The notes beneath the pieces are model-generated. The model searched no databases, was not told the DNA's origin, and worked only from the letters and a program-made list of their open reading frames with translations. A stretch of DNA of 64,000 nt. Source: Gracilibacillus alcaliphilus (GTDB lineage Bacteria > Bacillota > Bacilli > Bacillales > Amphibacillaceae). This document shows, piece after piece, positions 35,683-43,672 of this stretch (positions are counted from its first letter, which is position 1; every line of letters begins with the position of its first letter). The DNA lies in the NCBI RefSeq assembly GCF_016909015.1, contig NZ_JAFBFA010000001.1, forward strand, positions 124,001 through 188,000. Reading direction: 5' to 3'. The translations under genes and the position numbers were made by a program.

Positions 35683-35714
35683 AACTCAATCATGGAATGG
35701 TGAGGTGATATGAG

Positions 35715-36332
35715 ATGTCTGAAGATAAGGTGTATATTCGCCTCAAAAAGAAAATAACTGCCAAACAAAATCAATATATTACATTAAAAGATATAGCCTT
35801 TATCACAGGGAATATTGAATATTTAGATGAGTTAGGAGCTGTCCCTATTTACCAAATTACGGAGGCTGATAAGAATATATCGGTAATTGACGGTTTTCAG
35901 CTATTAGAAGTTATGGTACAGGCATATCCATTGCTGTCGATTGAACTGTTAGGCACCAATCAGGTTATCGTTGAAATACCAAAGCAAGCAAAAAAGGTAT
36001 CAGTTCCAATCATTTTCTTAATTTGGCTGTTGATGTGTGTCGGGTCAGCGATGGCAATTATGAACTTTCACTATGATGTCAGTATGCAGGAAGTGCAGCA
36101 AGGGATCTATTATTTATTAACTGGTGAACGCGTAAATAAACCTCTGTGGTTACAAATTCCATACTCGATAGGATTAGGACTAGGGATGATCTTATTTTTT
36201 AATCATTTGTTTAAGAAACGTTTTAATGAAGAGCCCAGCCCATTAGAAATTGAAGTATTTAACTATCAACAGGATCTTGATCAATATGTCATACAGCATG
36301 AGAATGCGTTAAATAAACATGATGACAGCTGA
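35715..36332 (+). CDS. spoVAA: Stage V sporulation protein AA
   Basis: SpoVAA belongs to the channel complex that moves dipicolinic acid into the forespore and out at germination. The 205-residue protein has a soluble N-terminal part (about 1-95) and two membrane spans (about 98-116 and 142-160), as in B. subtilis. The start follows GAGGTGATATGAG, with a sigma-G promoter 33 bp upstream. It overlaps spoVAB by 14 bases. Confidence 0.93.
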   Translation: MSEDKVYIRLKKKITAKQNQYITLKDIAFITGNIEYLDELGAVPIYQITEADKNISVIDGFQLLEVMVQAYPLLSIELLGTNQVIVEIPKQAKKVSVPIIFLIWLLMCVGSAMAIMNFHYDVSMQEVQQGIYYLLTGERVNKPLWLQIPYSIGLGLGMILFFNHLFKKRFNEEPSPLEIEVFNYQQDLDQYVIQHENALNKHDDS

Positions 36333-36756
36333 AGCGATCACAGTCTTTTTGCAAGTATTTATTGGGCTTGGATCAGGCTTAGTAGTTGGTTCCGGGTTTG
36401 TTGCCTTTTTGACCGTTTTAGGTATTATTCCCAGACTGATTCAGTTGAGTAAATCCTATCGAAGTTTGCCTTCTTATCAATTTAGCGTAATTGCCGGGGC
36501 GTTACTGGGAACGTATTTCACCTTTACCGATGTAACGATCCAGCTGCCGTTGATATTGGTTAGCTTTTGGGGACTGCTTCACGGTGTATTTATCGGTATG
36601 CTGGCTGCTGCGTTGACCGAAGTATTGAATGTATTTCCTATCTTGTTGAAGCGGCTCGGAATCGATAAGGAGCTGCTCTGGCTGTTAATGGCGATTGTAA
36701 TTGGAAAAATCGTCGGATCTCTTTTTCAGTGGCTTATTTTTGTCGAAATTATTTAA
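36319..36756 (+). CDS. spoVAB: Stage V sporulation protein AB
   Basis: A 145-residue, four-span membrane protein (spans about 8-35, 52-68, 75-98 and 118-140) with GLGSGLVVGSGFVAFLTVLGIIPR at its start, typical of SpoVAB. It works with SpoVAA in dipicolinate transport. In B. subtilis spoVAC, AD, AEb and AEa come next; here spoVAF starts 14 bp after the stop. Confidence 0.93.
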   Translation: MMTAEAITVFLQVFIGLGSGLVVGSGFVAFLTVLGIIPRLIQLSKSYRSLPSYQFSVIAGALLGTYFTFTDVTIQLPLILVSFWGLLHGVFIGMLAAALTEVLNVFPILLKRLGIDKELLWLLMAIVIGKIVGSLFQWLIFVEII

Positions 36757-36770
36757 AAAGGAAGTTGTAT

Positions 36771-38222
36771 ATGCAGAAAATTGATCATTCGATTATCAAA
36801 AACAAGGAATATTTAACCAATCGCTTGGGGATAGGCTTATCCTTTGATGTTGATTTCCGCGAATTAATTATTTTAAAAAAGAAAGTACAGCTCTATTTTG
36901 TAACAGGTTTAGTTGACGGTGATGCCCTTACTGAAATTATCAAAAAACTAGTCTCAATTAATGATGACGAGAATGCCAAAAGCGATATTTTTCAAGAATT
37001 GAACAATCGCATCGTTCATGAGCAAGTAAAGTCAGTGAAAACCATGGATGAAGCAGTCGATCAATTATTATCTGGTTTAGCAATTATATTTGCCGATGGG
37101 GAAGAGGAATGTTTTGTTGTTGATACTAGACATTACCCAGGGCGTACACCGGAAGAACCAGATACAGAGAAAGTGGTTCGTGGATCAAGAGATGGCTATA
37201 CCGAAAATATTATTGAAAATACGGCTCTAACAAGAAGACGGATACGTGATGAGAGGCTCCGCAACCAGATGATACAAGTTGGTGAACGATCAAAGACAGA
37301 TGTGTGTATCTGTTACCTGCAAGATGTTGCTGATGTGGGACTGGTAGACTTAATCAAAAATGAGCTTGGTCAGATAAAAATCGATGGCTTATCGATGGCC
37401 GATAAGACGATTGAAGAATACTTGGTTAGTCAAGGGATGAATCCTTACCCAATGGTGCGCTATACCGAACGACCAGATGTGGCCGCTGCCCATCTGTTTG
37501 AGGGGCATGTCCTGATTATGGTTGATACATCACCAAGTATGATTATCGTACCGACCACCTTTTTTCACCATGTACAGCATGCCGAAGAATATCGTGAATC
37601 TCCGTCTGTAGGGACTTTTGTACGCTGGATTCGCTTTATGGGAATCTTTGCTTCCTTGTTTTTGCTGCCGCTTTGGTTATTAGTTGTGCAGGAGCCGGAA
37701 TTGCTCCCAGATACATTACAATTTATCGGGCCGAATGAGGTGGGAAATGTTCCGATTGTTGTACAAATACTACTAGCTGACATTGGTATTGAATTTCTGC
37801 GAATGGCTGCCATCCATACCCCAACGGCATTATCTACAGCAATGGGTTTGATCGCAGCAGTTCTGATTGGTGAAATTGCTATTGAAGTGGGATTGTTTAG
37901 TTCGGAAGTAATTTTATATGTTTCCATTAGCGCAATTGGCTCTTTTGCAACGCCAAGCTATGAACTGAGTGTTGCCAATAAAATCGCTCGAATTATATTG
38001 ATATTACTTACATTCGCTTTCCATACAGCAGGATTTCTGATTGGAACCACCTTATTTATACTGTTTCTTGCCTCGACAAGATCATTACAAACACCTTATT
38101 TGTGGCCGTTTATACCTTTTAATGACAAGGCTCTGTGGCAGATTATGTTCCGTCTGGCCATGCCTTTATCTAAAACTAGACCAAGTATAGTTAAGCCGAC
38201 GAATAACCAAAAACAATCATAA
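36771..38222 (+). CDS. spoVAF: Stage V sporulation protein AF (GerA-like)
   Basis: SpoVAF is a GerAA-family membrane protein of the spoVA operon that supports germination. The 483-residue product (493 in B. subtilis) keeps the long conserved stretch PGRTPEEPDTEKVVRGSRDG, NTALTRRRIRDE and five C-terminal spans from about residue 290, including RMAAIHTPTALSTAMGLIAAVLIG. The ATG at 36771 follows AAGGAAG; the longer frame upstream overlaps spoVAB. It directly follows spoVAB, with spoVAC-AD-AE missing between them. Confidence 0.95.
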   Translation: MQKIDHSIIKNKEYLTNRLGIGLSFDVDFRELIILKKKVQLYFVTGLVDGDALTEIIKKLVSINDDENAKSDIFQELNNRIVHEQVKSVKTMDEAVDQLLSGLAIIFADGEEECFVVDTRHYPGRTPEEPDTEKVVRGSRDGYTENIIENTALTRRRIRDERLRNQMIQVGERSKTDVCICYLQDVADVGLVDLIKNELGQIKIDGLSMADKTIEEYLVSQGMNPYPMVRYTERPDVAAAHLFEGHVLIMVDTSPSMIIVPTTFFHHVQHAEEYRESPSVGTFVRWIRFMGIFASLFLLPLWLLVVQEPELLPDTLQFIGPNEVGNVPIVVQILLADIGIEFLRMAAIHTPTALSTAMGLIAAVLIGEIAIEVGLFSSEVILYVSISAIGSFATPSYELSVANKIARIILILLTFAFHTAGFLIGTTLFILFLASTRSLQTPYLWPFIPFNDKALWQIMFRLAMPLSKTRPSIVKPTNNQKQS

Positions 38223-38235
38223 CTTTAGTAAGAAG

Positions 38236-38530
38236 GTGTTCAAAAAACACGATAAAAATGACGCATCGAATGTCAGAGTTGGCGGTAGGGGTACTTCTAC
38301 TAAGATCACCCACTTCGTGTGGGTAACGCAGAAGTCAACACATCCTGTGCAAGTCCGCTACTCACGTATTAAAAGCATACGATCCGTTCCTTGAAAAAGA
38401 AGATCGCTTTTTCTGTGTGCAAGATCGTCTCCTTGAAAAAGAAAATCACTTTTTCTACGTGTAAGCCCATTTGCTCAAAGGCTGCACCGCCTGAAACTTC
38501 TTGGTCCTTTTTATCGAACTTTTTGAACAC
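38236..38530 (+). repeat. MITE-like element with 11-bp inverted ends
   Basis: About 295 bp flanked by GTGTTCAAAAA (38236-38246) and TTTTTGAACAC (38520-38530), perfect inverted ends shared with the element at 31606. Inside are two tandem units about 42 bp apart starting TCCTTGAAAAAGAA (38388 and 38430), each with a small GAAAAAG/CTTTTTC hairpin. It encodes nothing and lies between spoVAF and lysA. Confidence 0.75.
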
Positions 38531-38704
38531 GCGCTGTAAGTAAAACTTGAACTGAGTCGAAGCCTGTGATAAATTTATTCTATGCTTTGGGAGTTTGTGT
38601 AGAATCAGGATTAGATCATCCCTTGTCTTCCTTTCTTGGATAGAACCAAAGATAGAAGTAAGGGATTTTCAATATCAGTATAGAGTACGAGAAGGGGTAT
38701 GAAT

Positions 38705-40003
38705 ATGCAGCAACATTATAAAGTAAACGATAAAGGGCATTTAATGATCGCTGGATTGGATAGTATGGAACTGGCCAATAAATATGGTACACCGTTATTT
38801 GTTTATGACGTCAACAAAATACGTAAAAATGCCCGGGCTTTTGTTGAAAGCTTTGAAAAGTCAGGTGTACGGGCACAAGTGGCGTATGCGAGCAAGGCAT
38901 TTTCCTCCATTGCGATGGTGCAAGTGGCGAAACAAGAGAATTTAAGTCTTGATGTAGTCTCACAAGGGGAATTATATACCGCGTTACAGGCAGAATTTCC
39001 TGTAGAAAAAATACATATGCATGGCAATAATAAGAGCTATCAAGAAATTGAGATGGCAGTAACACATAATATCGGATGTATCGTGGTAGACAACTTCTAT
39101 GAAATCGACTTATTAGAGCAAGTGTTAGCTGATCAGCAGAAGACAATGGATGTCTTGATTAGGGTGACACCAGGTATTGAGGCCCATACCCATGATTACA
39201 TTCTTACAGGAAATGAAGATTCGAAGTTCGGTTTTGACCTGACCAATGGCCAAGCAGAGGAAGCCATGCGGAAGTTAATGGAAAGCAAAGCCATTCATCT
39301 AAAAGGATTGCACTGCCACATTGGTTCTCAAATTTTCGAAACAGATGGTTTTAGGATGGCAATTGAGCGATTATTCCAAACCTTGTCTGAGTGGAACCAG
39401 CGCTTTGATTTCACAGCAGAGGTGATTAATCTTGGAGGCGGATTTGGTATTTATTATACGAAAGAAGATGCCCCATTACCTTTAGAAGAGTATGTGCAGG
39501 CTTTAGTGACGAAGGTCAATGAGCAAGCAGATGTCTATCAGTTAGAACTTCCTGAAATTTGGATTGAGCCAGGCCGTTCGATTGTTGGTGATACGGCGGT
39601 AACTTTGTATTCAATAGGATCTGTCAAAGAAATTCCTAATGTACGAAAGTATGTCGCAGTTGACGGAGGAATGACAGATAATTTAAGGCCAGCGCTCTAT
39701 CAGGCAAAATATGAGGCAGTGATTGCTAATAAAATGGATAATGCAGAGCAAGAATTAGTTTCTATTGCAGGAAAATGCTGTGAATCAGGAGACATGTTAA
39801 TATGGGATATAGAATTGCCCAAAGTGCAAGCTGATGATGTATTGGTTGTATTTTCTACAGGTGCTTATGGCTATTCCATGTCCAATCACTACAATCGTTT
39901 TCCAAAAGCCGCCGTCGTTTTTGTTGAAGATGGTCAAGATAAACTGGTGATTAAACGAGAATCATACGAAGATATGATTGTTAATGATTTATCATATGAA
40001 TAG
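38705..40003 (+). CDS. lysA: Diaminopimelate decarboxylase
   Basis: LysA makes L-lysine from meso-diaminopimelate with PLP, the last step of lysine synthesis. The 432-residue protein has the PLP lysine in VAYASKAFSS, HGNNKS, HCHIGSQI, the Gly-rich NLGGGFGI and the EPGRSIVGD and CCESGD motifs. The ATG at 38705 has better spacing (7) from GAAGGGG than one two codons before. Following spoVAF and preceding ppiB matches B. subtilis. Confidence 0.96.
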   Translation: MQQHYKVNDKGHLMIAGLDSMELANKYGTPLFVYDVNKIRKNARAFVESFEKSGVRAQVAYASKAFSSIAMVQVAKQENLSLDVVSQGELYTALQAEFPVEKIHMHGNNKSYQEIEMAVTHNIGCIVVDNFYEIDLLEQVLADQQKTMDVLIRVTPGIEAHTHDYILTGNEDSKFGFDLTNGQAEEAMRKLMESKAIHLKGLHCHIGSQIFETDGFRMAIERLFQTLSEWNQRFDFTAEVINLGGGFGIYYTKEDAPLPLEEYVQALVTKVNEQADVYQLELPEIWIEPGRSIVGDTAVTLYSIGSVKEIPNVRKYVAVDGGMTDNLRPALYQAKYEAVIANKMDNAEQELVSIAGKCCESGDMLIWDIELPKVQADDVLVVFSTGAYGYSMSNHYNRFPKAAVVFVEDGQDKLVIKRESYEDMIVNDLSYE

Positions 40004-40016
40004 GGGGAAATAGGTA

Positions 40017-40451
40017 ATGAAACAAGCAGTAATTGAATTTGAAAATGGTGAAAAGATTGTTATTGAATTATATGAGGAAGCAGCTCCAAATACGGTAGCT
40101 AATTTTGAAAAATTAGCCAATGATCAATTTTATGATGGAGTTATATTCCATCGCGTTATCCCTGGTTTTGTAGCACAAGGAGGAGATCCAACTGGTACCG
40201 GAATGGGTGGCCCAGGCTATACTATTAAATGTGAAACAGAAGGAAATCCGCATAAACATGTTGCCGGTTCACTATCGATGGCACATGCCGGCAAAGATAC
40301 TGGCGGAAGTCAATTCTTTATCGTTCATGAGCCACAACCACATTTAGACGGTGTTCATACTGTGTTTGGTCAAGTGTTAGAAGGAATGGATACAGTATTA
40401 CGCATTCGTCAAGGGGATGCCATGAAATCCGTACGTGTATCAGAAGTATAA
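40017..40451 (+). CDS. ppiB: Peptidyl-prolyl cis-trans isomerase, cyclophilin type
   Basis: A 144-residue cytoplasmic cyclophilin that speeds proline isomerisation in folding. Catalytic motifs are intact: FHRVIPGFVAQGGDPTGTG (Arg and the GGD segment), SMAHAGKDTGGSQFFI and HLDGVHTVFGQV. Length is that of B. subtilis PpiB. It begins 13 bp after lysA and GGGGGAAATAGGTA serves as ribosome site. Confidence 0.96.
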   Translation: MKQAVIEFENGEKIVIELYEEAAPNTVANFEKLANDQFYDGVIFHRVIPGFVAQGGDPTGTGMGGPGYTIKCETEGNPHKHVAGSLSMAHAGKDTGGSQFFIVHEPQPHLDGVHTVFGQVLEGMDTVLRIRQGDAMKSVRVSEV

Positions 40452-40459
40452 GATTGGTA

Positions 40460-40488
40460 TTGACAACTATAAAACAATATACTATTGT
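40460..40488 (+). promoter_or_regulatory. Sigma-A-like promoter after ppiB
   Basis: TTGACA (40460-40465), 17 bp, TATTGT (40483-40488). It would drive the 31-residue peptide gene and perhaps ribT. Confidence 0.55.
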
Positions 40489-40564
40489 TAGGTGATAGAT
40501 ACCATTATTGGTTATTAGCAAGAGAAGAACTATAATTCCATGAAATGTAAGGAAGCTATTTTAC

Positions 40565-40660
40565 ATGCGTAAAAAAAATATACTACTTTTTATTATTCTC
40601 TTATTAGTGGGTTTAGTGTGGGGAAGTTACTATTGGTTCGGTATAGTATTGTCACCCTAA
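40565..40660 (+). CDS. Hydrophobic 31-residue peptide
   Basis: ATG at 40565 after AAGGAAG (9-base spacing) opens 31 codons: a basic start MRKKN, then one continuous hydrophobic span with aromatic end (WGSYYWFG) and a TAA at 40658. It looks like a small single-pass membrane peptide. I do not recognise it. The following 220 bp to ribT contain no FMN riboswitch pattern and no other gene I can support. Confidence 0.5.
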   Translation: MRKKNILLFIILLLVGLVWGSYYWFGIVLSP

Positions 40661-40883
40661 CAATTGGTTATAATAGTAACGACTTTTAAGATAATAACAT
40701 AGCATAAAGGGAGACTTCTATCTGTTGGGTGTTTCCTGCTGTGTTTTAGTCAAACTTATCAGGGACTGCTGTCTGTTACACCTTAACAAGATGTATTAAT
40801 CTTTTTGAAACATGTTATGGTGGAAACGGTCGATGGGTACTGATAAATATAAATGTAGTGTTATAAATAATGAGGGATTCAAT

Positions 40884-41249
40884 ATGTTAATTCGTTTCAA
40901 AAAGCGAACGGAAAAGATTGCAATGGGTTTACTTTCTTTTATGCCAGAGGAAAAAGAGGTTAAACGGCTGCAAGATACAATCCATGAATATGAAGTGAAT
41001 GATAATTGGCAGTTGTTTCTTTGGAAAGAAGCTGATGATGTCCTAGGTGCTATCGGTGTTTGTCTGGATCAAGGCAATGGAAGAGCTATTATTCAGCATC
41101 TAACCGTTACACCGTCACATCGAAGCCAAGGTATCGGAAAAAAGATGGTACAAGAAGTGAAAAAACTTTATGCCGATCGTTATCAAGTGGTGGGGAACGA
41201 CTTGACAGGTAAATTTTTTGAGAAATGTCAGGAAGAAGCTGAAGAATAA
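40884..41249 (+). CDS. ribT: GNAT family acetyltransferase RibT
   Basis: RibT is a GNAT-fold protein of unclear substrate, the last gene of the B. subtilis riboflavin operon. The 121-residue product begins MLIRFKKRTEKIAMGLLSFMP, close to the B. subtilis protein, and has the acetyl-CoA loop SQGIGKKM. ATG at 40884 follows GAGGG. None of ribDG, ribE, ribAB or ribH lies upstream here; ribT stands alone between ppiB and scpA, followed by a strong terminator. Confidence 0.9.
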   Translation: MLIRFKKRTEKIAMGLLSFMPEEKEVKRLQDTIHEYEVNDNWQLFLWKEADDVLGAIGVCLDQGNGRAIIQHLTVTPSHRSQGIGKKMVQEVKKLYADRYQVVGNDLTGKFFEKCQEEAEE

Positions 41250-41252
41250 GTA

Positions 41253-41292
41253 ACAAACAAGAACCTTTGCCTTGGCAAAGGTTCTTGTTTGT
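41253..41292. terminator. Strong bidirectional terminator after ribT
   Basis: ACAAACAAGAACCTTTGCC and GGCAAAGGTTCTTGTTTGT are a perfect 19-bp inverted repeat around TT. It separates ribT from the convergent YjcZ-like gene. Confidence 0.93.
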
Positions 41293-41318
41293 CAAAAGAA
41301 CGGTGCAGTTGTGACAGC

Positions 41319-41402
41319 TTAACACCAAGCTGCTCCAACAATAATCAAAAGAATAAATAATACAACAATAAGAGCGAACCCGCCGCTATATGCGTGTGAC
41401 AT
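41319..41402 (-). CDS. YjcZ family sporulation peptide
   Basis: A 27-residue peptide: short N-terminus MSHAYSGG followed by one hydrophobic helix FALIVVLFILLIIVGAAW and a final Cys. This is the pattern of YjcZ/CYCc-like sporulation peptides found in many copies in spore formers. ATG at 41402 is preceded by AGGAGGTTACCTT. Likely membrane-located in the spore; function unknown. Confidence 0.88.
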   Translation of the reverse strand: MSHAYSGGFALIVVLFILLIIVGAAWC

Positions 41403-41610
41403 AAGGTAACCTCCTAAATAATCTGAATTTTGTTTGTTCATATGTAAGGTATGCAAAGACTTAAATCTTGTATGGGTGAATGCCCTGATTAAAAAAAGAA
41501 ACGAAAAGTTTAGCAGCAGGTTATGCGCCGATCTTAAAAACATAGTTACTTTTCGGCGCCTGGTTTCAGCAGCATTTCTAGTAAGATAAACTTACACTTG
41601 GAGGTATGTC

Positions 41611-42342
41611 ATGTCCATTCATTATCAAGTCAAATTAGACAGCTTTGAAGGGCCGTTAGATTTATTGCTGCATCTCATTAATAAATACGAAATTGATATT
41701 TATGATATTCCGGTATCAGAGATTACCGCTCAATACTTAACCTATATTCATACGATGCAGGAATTGGAACTGAATATTGCTAGTGAATATTTAGTCATGG
41801 CAGCAGCTTTATTAGAAATTAAAAGCAAATTATTATTACCAGCTCCGTCACTGGAATTAGAAGAAGAATATGAAGAAGATCCTCGAGAAGAGTTGATGAG
41901 ACGATTAATTGAGTATCGTAAATATAAGGAAGCAGCCATTCATTTAAAAGAACGTGAGGCAGAGCAGAGTCAGGTCCATACAAGGCCTCCGCTTAGCTTC
42001 CAGTCTACTGACCAGCCAGCTTTACCTGAAGGTGGAGCAAATATGTATGATATGCTGGAAGCGATTGGAAAAATATTAGAAAGGCGCAAATGGCAGCAGC
42101 CAATGGAAACATCTGTACAAAGACAAGAGATACCAATTGAACAACGGATGGATGAAATCATGGAAACAGTCATCCGAGTGAAGCAGCCTCTTTTGTTTAC
42201 TGAGTTGTTCCCTACAAAGACCCGAACCTATGTGGTGGTGACCTTTATAGCGATTCTAGAATTAATGAAACAGAAGAAAGTCAGCTGTAAACAGGAAAAC
42301 AATTTAGATGATTTAATTATTTATCCTTATCAACAAGAGTAG
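41611..42342 (+). CDS. scpA: Segregation and condensation protein A (kleisin)
   Basis: ScpA bridges the SMC dimer and ScpB in bacterial condensin. The 243-residue protein begins YQVKLDSFEGPLDLLLHLI, the kleisin N-terminal helix region, has an acidic/charged middle (about 90-160) and a C-terminal winged helix. It is 26 bp before scpB. TTGGAGGTATGTC precedes the ATG. Confidence 0.95.
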   Translation: MSIHYQVKLDSFEGPLDLLLHLINKYEIDIYDIPVSEITAQYLTYIHTMQELELNIASEYLVMAAALLEIKSKLLLPAPSLELEEEYEEDPREELMRRLIEYRKYKEAAIHLKEREAEQSQVHTRPPLSFQSTDQPALPEGGANMYDMLEAIGKILERRKWQQPMETSVQRQEIPIEQRMDEIMETVIRVKQPLLFTELFPTKTRTYVVVTFIAILELMKQKKVSCKQENNLDDLIIYPYQQE

Positions 42343-42368
42343 AACCAGAAGACATGGAGGTAATCGAA

Positions 42369-42950
42369 TTGGACATGAATGATATGAAGGCAGTGATAGA
42401 AGGCTTGATATTTGCTGCTGGTGATGAAGGAATTCGAAAGAGTGAATTGCGAAAAGTGCTTGATTTAGATAAAGATATAGTCGATCACCTCTTAACAGAA
42501 ATGAAGTTTGAGTATGAACATGCTGTAAGAGGAATTATGTTAATGGAATCACAACATATGTTGTTCCTGACAACAAAGCCAGAACATAGTGAGTATTATG
42601 CTAAGTTTAAAGAGACAAAAGTGCATACCAAGCTATCGCAAGCAGCCTTAGAAACACTTGCTATTATTGCATACCTTCAGCCGATCACTCGGACAGAGAT
42701 TGAAGAAATAAGAGGAGTGAAGAGTGAGCGCCCGCTTCAAACACTGATTTCGCGTGCGTTGATTGAAGAAGTGGGCAGAAAAGAAGGCATCGGCCGTCCG
42801 ATTTTGTTTGGTACTACCTTAGAATTTTTAACCTATTTCGGCTTAAGTTCACTGGAAGACTTACCTCCTTTACCTGAGGATATTCATGAACTGGATGTAG
42901 AACAAGAAGCTGATCTATTTTTTGACCGATTAAAAGATATAGAATCGTAG
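42369..42950 (+). CDS. scpB: Segregation and condensation protein B
   Basis: ScpB dimers bind the ScpA kleisin. The 193-residue protein has two winged-helix domains (about 8-85 and 90-165), with ALETLAIIAYLQPITRTEIEEIRGV and GRPILFGTTLEFLTYFGL typical of the family. GGAGGT sits 7 bases before a TTG at 42369, which I take as the start; an ATG two codons on is possible, and the ATG at 42354 overlaps the ribosome site. Confidence 0.94.
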   Translation: MDMNDMKAVIEGLIFAAGDEGIRKSELRKVLDLDKDIVDHLLTEMKFEYEHAVRGIMLMESQHMLFLTTKPEHSEYYAKFKETKVHTKLSQAALETLAIIAYLQPITRTEIEEIRGVKSERPLQTLISRALIEEVGRKEGIGRPILFGTTLEFLTYFGLSSLEDLPPLPEDIHELDVEQEADLFFDRLKDIES

Positions 42951-43117
42951 GACCAATGAGGCTTGGACAAAACAAAAAGTGCTATCGTGAGAAACAAATT
43001 ACCCTTATTATTTGCGTAATCAGTTCCCCCTTATTGCCTTTGCCTTGTCCTTATTTGACTGAATAAAGGTGTGAAGATTCGCTTCAGCCAAGTCCTTCGC
43101 TTGCCATGGAGACGGCC

Positions 43118-43178
43118 TCAGCTAACTAAAAAAGAAAACCACTTTAGTCAGGTGATCTTCTTGGCAAAAGTTAGCTGA
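43118..43178. repeat. Inverted repeat in the scpB-dacB gap
   Basis: TCAGCTAACT (43118-43127) and AGTTAGCTGA (43169-43178) are perfect inverted copies. It adjoins the family A repeat copy that follows. The whole 42951-43607 gap holds these repeats and no gene I can support; B. subtilis has ypuI here. Confidence 0.6.
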
Positions 43179-43184
43179 AGAGCA

Positions 43185-43310
43185 TGCCCTCGGCAGACTA
43201 ACATCACGACGACAATCGCCACGTCTGCACTAGTACGTCCTGTAGTCGAAAAGCGAAACGGTCAGCCGCAGTGGTTACCACGCTCACGATACCTGCCATA
43301 CGTGAAAACA
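43185..43310 (-). repeat. Interspersed repeat family A, inverted copy
   Basis: CTCGGCAGACTAACATC, CGACAATCGCCACGT, GCACTAGTACGTCCTG and CGAAAAGCGAAACGG are the reverse complement of 62530-62605 with few changes; the part after 43255 matches 12310-12375 directly. Confidence 0.8.
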
Positions 43311-43607
43311 ATTTGCTGCTTTCTTTGTCAAAAAGTCGATTCAAGCAACTACAAATACTTATTTCTATAGATGATATGCAGTTTTTCAAGATATGAAATA
43401 GAGTTTATAGTGATAAGCCTCCATTTTTAAAAATAAAGAGAAGGCTATTGACAGCCACTCCAGAAATACACTCCTCTGTTTGAGAGCTTGTTCCCAACAA
43501 ATCTGTGCAAATAAACCAAGAGCAACACTAAATCAACGTTTTCGTATAAAATTGATGTTTCTGCCCAACTCACTAAAGAGATGAAAAAGTCATTACAGCC
43601 AGAGTAG

Positions 43608-43635
43608 ACATATCTTGTCCAGCTCTGCATACAAT
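43608..43635 (+). promoter_or_regulatory. Sigma-E type promoter of dacB
   Basis: ACATATC (43608-43614) and a perfect CATACAAT (43628-43635) 13 bp apart resemble the sigma-E consensus (KMATATT; CATACAMT). dacB-spmA-spmB is sigma-E-controlled in B. subtilis. Confidence 0.7.
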
Positions 43636-43672
43636 GGTACAAACCTCTTTGTGAAGTGAGTGGAGTGATATA

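Noticed and set aside
40661..40880. Possible FMN riboswitch upstream of ribT
   Set aside because: None of the RFN-element conserved blocks are present.
43445..43642. 65-codon minus-strand frame before dacB
   Set aside because: No ribosome site, odd composition, and it overlaps the sigma-E-like promoter of dacB.
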